Positions 1 through 5,237 of a DNA stretch of 9,684 nt are shown one piece after another. Position numbers and translations under genes: made by a program. Position 1 is the first letter of the stretch. Each line of letters opens with the position of its first letter. Location of the stretch: positions 2,542-12,225 of the forward strand of contig QHRT01000021.1 in assembly GCA_003220195.1 (NCBI GenBank), read 5' to 3'. The notes under the pieces were generated by a model. That model worked only from the letters and a program-made list of their open reading frames with translations, ran no database searches and was not told the origin of the DNA. This DNA comes from Candidatus Rokuibacteriota bacterium (GTDB lineage Bacteria; Methylomirabilota; Methylomirabilia; Rokubacteriales; CSP1-6).

Positions 1-384
1 GACCGCCGGCAGTGGCGGATCGGTCGCGACATCTTCGTCGCGGAGACGCCGGCCCTGGCGCGCGAGCGCGGGCGCGCGGTGCTCGGACGCAATTACGTCC
101 GGCATCAGTATCCGAACCGCTACGGGACTCCGCAGATGGCCGCGGGGAAGATCGATCCGGCCATGCCCGACGAGGCGCTCGACGTCGACTATATGATGGA
201 GCACATGTGGATCGTCGGCGATCCCGAGGAGTGCGCGGACCAGATCCGACGCCTCTACGAGATGGTCGGCGGCTTCGGCATGCTGCTCGCGATCACGCTG
301 GACTCCGACGATCCCGCGTGGGACCATCGCTCGCTCCAGCTGTTGATCGAAGAAGTCGGCCCGCGCATCGCCGATCTCGGTTGA
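1..384 (+). CDS. LLM class flavin-dependent oxidoreductase, C-terminal part (5' end outside window)
   Basis: This is the last 127 residues of a luciferase-like monooxygenase (flavin-dependent TIM-barrel family). The frame is open from base 1 and stops at TGA 382-384. The segment HMWIVGDPEECADQIRRLYE matches the family's C-terminal region, in which a 'vGdPe-va-ql--l' stretch precedes the last barrel strand (GGFGMLLAITLDSDDP) and a closing helix (LLIEEVGPRIADL). It resembles the FMN-using, LimB/alkanal-monooxygenase-like branch more than the F420 branch, but the N-terminal flavin and substrate regions are missing, so cofactor and substrate cannot be told. It lies 63 bases upstream of the grdC homologue on the same strand and could belong to the same transcription unit. 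Family assignment is fairly sure; the specific role is unknown. Confidence 0.85.
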   Translation, partial: DRRQWRIGRDIFVAETPALARERGRAVLGRNYVRHQYPNRYGTPQMAAGKIDPAMPDEALDVDYMMEHMWIVGDPEECADQIRRLYEMVGGFGMLLAITLDSDDPAWDHRSLQLLIEEVGPRIADLG

Positions 385-388
385 CGAT

Positions 389-417
389 TTGACTTCACGC
401 CTCGATTCGCGTCTTTT
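389..417 (+). promoter_or_regulatory. Weak promoter-like pair upstream of grdC
   Basis: TTGACT at 389-394 resembles a -35 box. Seventeen bases later, TCTTTT at 412-417 matches the -10 consensus at only three of six positions. The stretch is an AT-rich dip between the oxidoreductase stop and the grdC start. A second TTGAC copy at 381-385 overlaps the preceding stop. It is plausible but weak; transcription could equally come from further upstream. Confidence 0.2.
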
Positions 418-447
418 GTTGACGTGACCTCTGCGGCCGCGATCGGC

Positions 448-1797
448 ATGCCCGTGGTCAAGGACGTCGCGCTCGTGCTGGCGCACGTGCCGAGTCTCGT
501 CCAGCTCGGCGCGAAGCCCCTGCGTGTGCTTCGCGAGATGCCGCACCCGATCGACGGCCGAACCAGGTCTTCCTCGGCAACCTGACCGTCGACCAGCTCG
601 CCAAGTGGCCGACGCCGTGGTGGAAGCATCCGGTCGACGACGCGTCGCGGTGTGGCCCTGACGGCGAGATCGTGCCGGAGGACGAGTTTCTCGGCCTGCT
701 CGCGAGCGCCGACGGCTTCGAGCTCCTGTCGCTCGAGCGCGACGTTGCGGAGCGAGCCCGTGTGGCACTCGACGCGCATCCGATCGTGGGACACGACTCC
801 GGGCGCCCGCCGATCAAGCCGGGCCTGACGGCGGACGCGATCGAAGAGCGCGTCACCCGTCATGGCGCGTTGCCACTCCGGAGTTCCGACGGCCGACTGC
901 TCGGTGCGATGCTCGCAGGTCACGACGACGACGACACGCTCACCGCGCAGGTGCTGCTCGAAAACCTCGCCGTGAAAGCGACCGCGGGGCTCGCGCTGGC
1001 CCATCTCCTCGCGCGTCCCGGCGCGCTGGATCGATCCGCCGTGCGCTACGTCTTCAACTGCGGCGGCCGCCGCGGAGTGGGCGGGCTGCGCGCGCGCGAC
1101 CGGCAGCGACGTGAAGGCGTTCTGCTGCGCGCCGATGCACGCGCTGATGCTCGCGGGGACGCTCGTGCGCTCCGAGGTGCAGCACGACGTGGTCGTCCTC
1201 GCCGGCGGCTCGCTGGCGAAGCTCGGCATGAAGTTCCAGGGACATCTGAAGCACGCGATGCCGGTGATCGAGGACGTGCTGGCCGGATTTGCGATCCACG
1301 TCGGCCAGGACGACGGCGTATCGCCGGTGATCCGGCTCGACGCGATCGGTCTCCACGAAGTTCAGTCCGGCTCCGCGCCGCTCGCGATCGTGAAGGCGCT
1401 CTACAGCGAGCCGCTGGCCACGCTCGGCCTCACGCTGCTCGACGTGGATCGCTTCGCGCTCGAGCTGCACAACCCCGAGGCGACGGAGCCCGCGGGAAGC
1501 GGCAACGTGCCGCTCACGAATTACCGGACGCTCGCCAGCCTCGCGGTGCTGGAGAAGCTGATCGCGCGCGCCGACGTCGACGCGTTCGTGGCCGCCCGCG
1601 GGATGCCGGGCTTCTCGCCGACGCAAGGCCACATCGCGTCCGCGATCCCGTTTCTCGGACACGCGCGCCGCGGTCTCGTCGACGGATCGCTCGCACGGAC
1701 GATGTTCACGGGCAAGGGCAGCCTCTTCCTCGGTCGTATGACGCAGCTATCCGACGGCATCTCGCTGATCATCGAGCGCAATCCCGCGCTCGCCTAA
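448..1797 (+). pseudogene. grdC: Glycine/sarcosine/betaine reductase component C, beta subunit (GrdC-like), disrupted twice
   Basis: GrdC is the thiolase/KASIII-like subunit of component C, which converts the carboxymethyl-selenoether on GrdA to an acetyl thioester and then acetyl phosphate. Three pieces in different frames together give a GrdC homologue. Piece 1 starts at ATG 448 (MPVVKDVALVLAHVPS, the family N-terminus). Piece 2, in another frame from about 558, contains NQVFLGNLTVDQLAKWPTPWW and VRYVFNCGG. Piece 3 returns to the first frame from about 1069, with ATGSDVKAFCCAPMHAL, VVVLAGGSLAKLGMKF, PGFSPTQGHI and GKGSLFLGRMT, ending at TAA 1795-1797. The first break (about 541-558) equals loss of one base, or one plus a multiple of three. 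The second (about 1062-1080) lacks about 16 codons that normally hold a GDRYQRGGG-like motif. GTG 424 is an alternative start. It lies 15 bases upstream of grdA. It may be a real pseudogene or an assembly error in an intact gene. The family call is strong; the state of the gene is uncertain. Confidence 0.85.
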
Positions 1798-1800
1798 GCA

Positions 1801-1806
1801 AGGAGG
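1801..1806 (+). promoter_or_regulatory. Strong ribosome binding site of grdA
   Basis: AGGAGG lies six bases before ATG 1813, just after the grdC stop. It is one of the best Shine-Dalgarno sequences in the window. It supports initiation at 1813, and therefore the reading that translation must pass the UGA at 1939. Confidence 0.8.
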
Positions 1807-1812
1807 AACCCG

Positions 1813-2271
1813 ATGGACCTTCGAGGCAAGAAAGTGATCGCGCTCGGCGAGCGTGATGGTGTGCCGGGCCCGGCCGTCGCCGAGTGCGCGAAGAGCGCCG
1901 GCGCGGACGTCATCCTGACGCTGACGGCCTGCTACGTCTGAACGGCGGCAGGCGCCATGGGCCTGGAGGATCAGGCAGCGGTGAAACGGGTGGCGGAAGA
2001 GCACCGTGACGTCGTCGTGCTGCTGGGCACTCCCGACGCGGAGAGCACGCAGACGCTGGCGCAAACGGTGGTCGCCGGCGACCCGTCCTACGCAGGCCCA
2101 CTGGCCGGAGTCCCGTTGGGGCTCCCCGTGTTCCACGTGTTCGAGCCCGAGATCAAGAGGCAGGTCGCGGGCGAGGTGTACGACGCGCAAGCCGCGCTGA
2201 TGGAGATGAGTCTCGAAACCGACAAGATCCTCGCCGGTCTCCGCGAGGTCCGCGAAGGAGCGACACCCTGA
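1813..2271 (+). CDS. grdA: Glycine/sarcosine/betaine reductase selenoprotein A (GrdA), in-frame UGA read as selenocysteine
   Basis: GrdA is a small acidic redox selenoprotein. Its selenocysteine accepts the carboxymethyl group from substrate-specific component B and hands it to component C; the resulting oxidised Cys-Sec bridge is then reduced by thioredoxin. The frame from ATG 1813 runs 152 residues to TGA 2269-2271 if TGA 1939-1941 is codon 43. Before the UGA are KKVIALGERDGVPGPAVAEC and TACYV; after it come TAAGAMGLEDQ, TVVAGDPSYAGPLAGVPLGL and FHVFEPEIK. All are collinear with known GrdA, where the motif is CFVU-TAAGAM, so C40-x-x-U43 is the expected redox pair. The usual GrdA length is about 155-158. 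A strong AGGAGG precedes the start, and the stop overlaps the next ATG (TGATG). No substitution replaces Sec, and similarity on both sides of the codon argues against a nonsense mutation. grdB, grdE, grdD and sel genes are not in the window. Confidence 0.93.
1949..1976 (+). promoter_or_regulatory. Candidate bacterial SECIS element inside grdA
   Basis: Two alternative hairpins share one arm just downstream of the UGA. CAGGC 1949-1953 can pair with GCCTG 1961-1965 (seven-base loop). GCCTG 1961-1965 can instead pair with CAGGC 1972-1976 (loop GAGGAT, 1966-1971). The second has its loop about 24 bases after the UGA and a G at the first loop position, which agrees with what is known of bacterial SECIS elements (SelB-binding hairpins). 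Stems are only five base pairs in GC-rich DNA, so the structure is suggestive only. Confidence 0.45.
2255..2260 (+). promoter_or_regulatory. Ribosome binding site of the CMD-family gene
   Basis: AAGGAG inside the end of grdA lies ten bases before ATG 2271. Together with the TGATG stop-start overlap it supports translational coupling between grdA and the next gene. Confidence 0.5.
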
Positions 2272-2597
2272 TGGCGACGACACCGCCCGCGGCATCGACG
2301 GCGCGCAACGAAGTCCGCAAAGTCGCGCCGAAGCTCATCGACCTCTCCGAGAAAGTCCTCTACGGGGACGTCTGGGAGCGTTCCGGACTCTCGAAGCGCG
2401 ACCGGAGCCTGATCACGGTCGCGGCGCTCATCGCGATGTATCGCGGCGATCAGCTGCCGGGCCACATCGAGCGCGCGCTCGCGAACGGCGTCACGCGCGA
2501 AGAGATCGGCGAGGTCATCACCCACCTCGCGTTCTACGCGGGCTGGCCGGCGGCGATGACGGCGGGCCGGATCGCGAAGACGGTGTTCGAGCGCTGA
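2271..2597 (+). CDS. Carboxymuconolactone decarboxylase (CMD/AhpD-fold) family protein
   Basis: This 108-residue protein matches the single-domain CMD family. LSKRDRSLITVAALIAMYRG (residues about 40-59) is the characteristic 'l--r-R-li-la-l-a' helix. H65 lies in LPGHIERALANG, and GVTREEIGEVITHLAFYAGW (73-92) is the conserved second half, with E78, E81 and H85. The AhpD CxxC pair is absent, so a peroxidase role is unlikely. Known members are gamma-carboxymuconolactone decarboxylases and many small uncharacterised proteins beside oxidoreductase genes. The start overlaps the grdA stop, so it is probably co-translated with grdA. Whether it acts on a glycine-reductase product or on an unrelated substrate cannot be told. 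Family assignment is secure; the substrate is unknown. Confidence 0.88.
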   Translation: MATTPPAASTARNEVRKVAPKLIDLSEKVLYGDVWERSGLSKRDRSLITVAALIAMYRGDQLPGHIERALANGVTREEIGEVITHLAFYAGWPAAMTAGRIAKTVFER

Positions 2598-2610
2598 CCC
2601 GCTCGCCGAG

Positions 2611-2697
2611 CCTGACGGAACGGTGTTGAGCTCCGATCCGGGTGACCTGAGCGTGGTCGCCCAGCACGCGGAAGGGGTGACCGTCGAGCGGGTCTGA
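2611..2697 (+). pseudogene. C-terminal remnant resembling a PIN-domain (VapC-like) protein
   Basis: Between the CMD gene and the VOC gene, one frame encodes a short segment ending at TGA 2695-2697, with TVLSSDPGDLSVVAQHAEGV followed by TVERV. The pattern 'v-TSDP-DL--la-ha-gV-V-RV' is the typical C-terminus of a PIN-domain ribonuclease toxin family. No N-terminal part or start is visible: further upstream the same frame runs inside the CMD gene. It is therefore a fragment of about 28 codons left after a deletion or rearrangement. Its stop overlaps the next ATG (TGATG). The match is by pattern recognition only and is too short to be certain. Confidence 0.4.
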
Positions 2698-3068
2698 TGC
2701 CCAGGATCCTCGCCAATCACCACGTCCTCGCCGTTCACGACGTGCGCCGGTCGGCGAGGTTCTACGTCGACGCGCTGGGCTTTCACGTCGTGGCCGAGCC
2801 GCCCGGGTGGATCTTCGTCGCCAGGGATCGCTGCATGATCATGCTCGGCGAATGCCCGGACGATCGGCCGCCGCGCGCGCTCGGCTCCCACAACTCCTTC
2901 GCGTATCTGCGCGTGGACGACGTCGACGCGTATGACGACGAGCTCGCGGGACGGAGCGTGGAGACCATCCAGGACCTCGCGGACACGCCGTGGGGCATGC
3001 GCGAGTTCGGCATCCGAACGCCCGACGGGCACCGGCTCATGACCGGTCAGCGGATCAGCGACCGATGA
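2697..3068 (+). CDS. VOC family protein (glyoxalase/bleomycin resistance/dioxygenase fold)
   Basis: This single-domain protein of 123 residues has the two beta-alpha-beta-beta-beta modules of the vicinal oxygen chelate fold. Module 1 is NHHVLAVHDVRRSARFYVDALGFHVV (7-32) followed by WIFVARDRCMIMLGE (38-52). Module 2 is FAYLRVDDVDAYDDEL (68-83) followed by MREFGIRTPDGHRLMTGQ (101-118). H8 or H9, E52, H65 and E103 lie where metal ligands usually sit. Members include glyoxalase I, ring-cleavage dioxygenases and resistance proteins; none can be chosen here. The start overlaps the stop of the PIN-like remnant. The 3' end overlaps the convergent chrA 3' end by 14 bases, leaving no room for a separate terminator. 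Confidence 0.85.
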   Translation: MPRILANHHVLAVHDVRRSARFYVDALGFHVVAEPPGWIFVARDRCMIMLGECPDDRPPRALGSHNSFAYLRVDDVDAYDDELAGRSVETIQDLADTPWGMREFGIRTPDGHRLMTGQRISDR

Positions 3069-4230
3069 TCGCGCCGCCGAGAGCGGCGATCACGACCACG
3101 AGCCACGGCGGCATCTTCCAGAACATCAGGAGACCCAACGCGACGAGCGCGAGCGCGAAGTCGCCGTGGCCTTTCACCGCGCTCGTCCACACGGGGTCGT
3201 AGAGCGCCGCGAGCAGCAAGCCCACGACGGCGGCGTTGATCCCGCGCAGCGCGGCCTGCACGCCGGCCGTCGTGCGCAGGGCGTCCCAGAACGGCAGCAC
3301 GCCAACGAGTATCAACAGCGACGGGAGAAACACCGCGATGAGCGCCCACGCCGCACCGGCCCAGCCATTCGGCGGCTCGTGCATCACCGCACCGAGATAC
3401 GCCGCGAACGTGAAGAGCGGACCGGGCACGGCCTGCGCGGCGCCGTAGCCGGCGATGAACTCCTCGTTCGTCACCCACCCCGGTGGCACGACCTCGGCTT
3501 GAAGCAACGGCAACACGACGTGACCGCCGCCGAAGACCAGCGAGCCCGCGCGGTAGAAGCTGTCGAAGATCGCGAGCGCGTGGCTCGAGCTCAACTGTCT
3601 CGCGATCGGCAGTCCAACGAGCAGGACGAAGAAGACGATCAGTGATCCGATCGCGAGGCGTCTGCCGATCGCGACCCGTGTCTCCGCCGGCGCCGGCGCC
3701 GGCGATGCTGGAAGCAGCCGCCAGCCGACGAGACCGGCCACCAGGATCACCAGCACCTGGGTCATCGCCGTTCGCGACGCCAGCACGGTGATCGCGGTGA
3801 GGATGGCGATCGAGGCGCGCTCGCGATCGGGGGCGAGCGTTCTGGCCATCCCCCACACCGCCTGAGTGACGACGGCGACCGCGACCACTTTCAAGCCGTG
3901 GAGCCATCCGGCGTCCGACACGCCGGTCGCTCGCAGGCCGTACGCGAAGAGCACGAGCGCGACAGCCGAGGGCAACGTGAATCCCAGCCACGCCGCGACG
4001 CCACCCGGGAGTCCCGCGCGGATGATGCCGATCGACATGCCGACCTGACTGCTCGCCGGACCCGGCAGGAACTGGCACAGCGCGACCAGGTCCGCATATC
4101 GCGCCTCGTCGACCCAGCGCCGCCGCACGACGTACTCGTCGTGGAAGTAGCCCAGGTGAGCGATGGGTCCGCCGAACGACGTCAGCCCGAGCCGGCCCGC
4201 GACGCCGAGCACCTCGAGCCACGCGGGCAT
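3055..4230 (-). CDS. chrA: Chromate efflux transporter ChrA (CHR family, two-domain)
   Basis: This 391-residue inner-membrane protein has two homologous CHR halves, the usual full-length arrangement. The first half has GLTSFGGPIAHLGYFHDEYV (15-34) and QFLPGPASSQVG (53-64). The second has FGGGHVVLPLL (233-243) and QAVPGPLFTFAAYLG (266-280). An alanine-proline hinge (about 174-183) joins them and is encoded by three GCCGGC copies. Known members export chromate, some as chromate/sulfate exchangers; many long-chain homologues are untested. About ten hydrophobic segments are visible. The start at 4228-4230 lies three bases after the stop of the 126-residue gene on the same strand, so it is probably the last gene of a three-gene unit. 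No clear Shine-Dalgarno precedes it, consistent with coupling. No chrB regulator is present. Confidence 0.92.
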   Translation of the reverse strand: MPAWLEVLGVAGRLGLTSFGGPIAHLGYFHDEYVVRRRWVDEARYADLVALCQFLPGPASSQVGMSIGIIRAGLPGGVAAWLGFTLPSAVALVLFAYGLRATGVSDAGWLHGLKVVAVAVVTQAVWGMARTLAPDRERASIAILTAITVLASRTAMTQVLVILVAGLVGWRLLPASPAPAPAETRVAIGRRLAIGSLIVFFVLLVGLPIARQLSSSHALAIFDSFYRAGSLVFGGGHVVLPLLQAEVVPPGWVTNEEFIAGYGAAQAVPGPLFTFAAYLGAVMHEPPNGWAGAAWALIAVFLPSLLILVGVLPFWDALRTTAGVQAALRGINAAVVGLLLAALYDPVWTSAVKGHGDFALALVALGLLMFWKMPPWLVVVIAALGGAIIGR

Positions 4231-4233
4231 CGA

Positions 4234-4614
4234 TCACGCCCGCGAGAGCGCGTTGGCGCTGACGAAGAGATTGCGCTCGCGGAATGGCGCTAGGCTTTCC
4301 GCGAGGAGGGTGGCGCGCAGCGCCGCACCCGGCCATGCGAACCAGGGCTGATGCAGGTTTCTGCTCTCGTCCCAGGCCCATCGCGGTGGCGGCTCGGCGA
4401 TCTCACGAGCGAGCGAGACAGCGACCGCAGCCACATAGGCGTCGGCGACGTCGCCACGCTCCCACACCCGGCCGAGTCGACGAGGCTCTTCCGCCAGCAT
4501 GGCGGCCCGTCGCCCCGCCCGGAACTCGTCGATGAAGTCACTCAGCAAGAGATGGAACGTTCGGCTGCTGTCGGCCAGACGAGCGACTTCGGACAGCGAG
4601 CCCGGGCGCTTCAT
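4234..4614 (-). CDS. Hypothetical protein paired with a nucleotidyltransferase
   Basis: I do not recognise a characterised family for this 126-residue protein. It is soluble and mostly helical by composition, with a charged arginine-rich N-terminal half (FRAGRRAAMLAEEPRRLGRV, about 31-50). A tryptophan-rich middle (RWAWDESRNLHQPWFAWPG, about 78-96) leads to a distinctive end (LLAESLAPFRERNLFVSANA, about 103-122). I recall similar '-PWFA...LR--LL-ESP--FR-RN-FV-aNALsR' proteins encoded beside DUF6036 nucleotidyltransferases, but cannot confirm this here. Its ATG overlaps the stop of the nucleotidyltransferase gene by four bases (ATGA), and its stop lies three bases before chrA. It may be the partner of the nucleotidyltransferase in a toxin-antitoxin-like pair; that role is inferred only from arrangement and size. 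Confidence 0.75.
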   Translation of the reverse strand: MKRPGSLSEVARLADSSRTFHLLLSDFIDEFRAGRRAAMLAEEPRRLGRVWERGDVADAYVAAVAVSLAREIAEPPPRWAWDESRNLHQPWFAWPGAALRATLLAESLAPFRERNLFVSANALSRA

Positions 4615-5156
4615 CGTGTCGCGTCCATGCCGCGAAAGATGTCCTCGAGCAGGTAGACCGCGCGCGGCGGAATGCGGTCTTCGGGGTAATACCGCGCGAC
4701 GATCGCCAGCGCTTGCTCGGGTGATTGGAGTCCCAGGTGGGACACCAGGAAACGTATGTCGGCCACGTCACCCGGATCGTCCGGCCCCGCCGCCACGCGC
4801 GAAGCCATGCACTTCATCGCGAGCATGTACTCGGGCGTCGGCCTCACGACGCGCAGGCCGTCGAACTGCGGCAGGTCGGCCGGAGTCGTCTCGTGCCGCG
4901 TCGAAACGAAGCCTTTCACGCCATCGTTCAGCCAGTCCACCGGCAGGTCCAATTCGGTCGCGACGTGTCGCGAGAGCTCTCGCACGAGCGCCGTCGGCTG
5001 AAAGATCGCATCCACATCCCTCGTGCTTGGTCTGGCCCGGAAGGCCACGACCATCACCGTGCCGCCGAACAGACACAGTTCGCCCTCGGTGTCACGCTCG
5101 CGCAGCAGCTCGGCCAGTCGACCGAGCGCGCGCAGAATGGTGTCGCGATCGAGCAC
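4611..5156 (-). CDS. DUF6036/AbiEii-like nucleotidyltransferase family protein
   Basis: This 181-residue protein has the minimal nucleotidyltransferase signature. LFGGTVMVVAF (29-39) is the GG[ST] turn and STRDVDAIF (44-52) supplies the D47-x-D49 metal pair. A later EYMLAMKCMASR (about 109-120) followed by DPGDVADIRFL resembles the 'lLamKl-A-R--KD--Di--L' region of AbiEii/MNT-type proteins. Relatives act as toxins that nucleotidylate tRNA or proteins, or as antitoxins that modify a partner; the direction here is unknown. The start is GTG 5154-5156. An in-frame TAG four codons upstream leaves little choice, and no Shine-Dalgarno is visible. It overlaps the next gene by ATGA. Fold assignment is good; function is uncertain. 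Confidence 0.8.
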   Translation of the reverse strand: MLDRDTILRALGRLAELLRERDTEGELCLFGGTVMVVAFRARPSTRDVDAIFQPTALVRELSRHVATELDLPVDWLNDGVKGFVSTRHETTPADLPQFDGLRVVRPTPEYMLAMKCMASRVAAGPDDPGDVADIRFLVSHLGLQSPEQALAIVARYYPEDRIPPRAVYLLEDIFRGMDATR

Positions 5157-5162
5157 GGTCCG

Positions 5163-5168
5163 ATTCTA
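5163..5168 (-). promoter_or_regulatory. Possible -10 box for the nucleotidyltransferase/chrA unit
   Basis: On the minus strand this reads TAGAAT, five of six matches to TATAAT. It lies six bases before the GTG start, with no Shine-Dalgarno between, so transcription would begin at or very near the start codon and give a leaderless mRNA. No convincing -35 is seen at the usual spacing. Confidence 0.25.
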
Positions 5169-5202
5169 CGGCTCGCTCGAGGCGGCTCGTGCGACTATCC
5201 TG

Positions 5203-5222
5203 GCCAGATTCCGCCAGATTCC
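5203..5222. repeat. Perfect tandem 10-bp repeat in the divergent intergenic region
   Basis: GCCAGATTCC occurs twice back to back (5203-5212 and 5213-5222), just upstream of the ribosome binding site of the oxidoreductase gene and in the 81-base gap between divergent genes. It could be a regulator half-site pair or a chance duplication. It is the only obvious repeat in this gap. Confidence 0.6.
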
Positions 5223-5226
5223 AACT

Positions 5227-5233
5227 GAGGTGA
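5227..5233 (+). promoter_or_regulatory. Ribosome binding site of the F420-type oxidoreductase
   Basis: GAGGTGA is fully complementary to the 16S rRNA anti-Shine-Dalgarno core and lies four bases before ATG 5238. It fixes that start. Confidence 0.65.
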
Positions 5234-5237
5234 CGCG

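Noticed and set aside
1111..1856. The frame of grdC piece 2 continuing to 1856 as a real C-terminus
   Set aside because: After about 1067 this frame is arginine/alanine-rich and loses GrdC similarity, which continues in the other frame to the stop at 1797.
1939..1941. The UGA in grdA as a nonsense mutation
   Set aside because: It falls exactly at the Sec position of the CxxU motif, similarity is continuous on both sides, and no other defect is seen in this gene.
1957..2271. A separate 104-residue protein starting at ATG 1957
   Set aside because: It is the C-terminal part of GrdA after the selenocysteine codon; it has no ribosome binding site of its own, and the upstream part in the same frame also matches GrdA.
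3686..3703. Three GCCGGC copies as a regulatory or mobile-element repeat
   Set aside because: They encode the alanine-proline hinge between the two ChrA halves, and low-complexity linkers of this kind are ordinary in GC-rich genomes.
3047..4381. A 444-codon minus frame overlapping chrA
   Set aside because: It is arginine/glycine-rich without motifs, while the chrA frame over the same bases has both CHR halves. It is a shadow frame.
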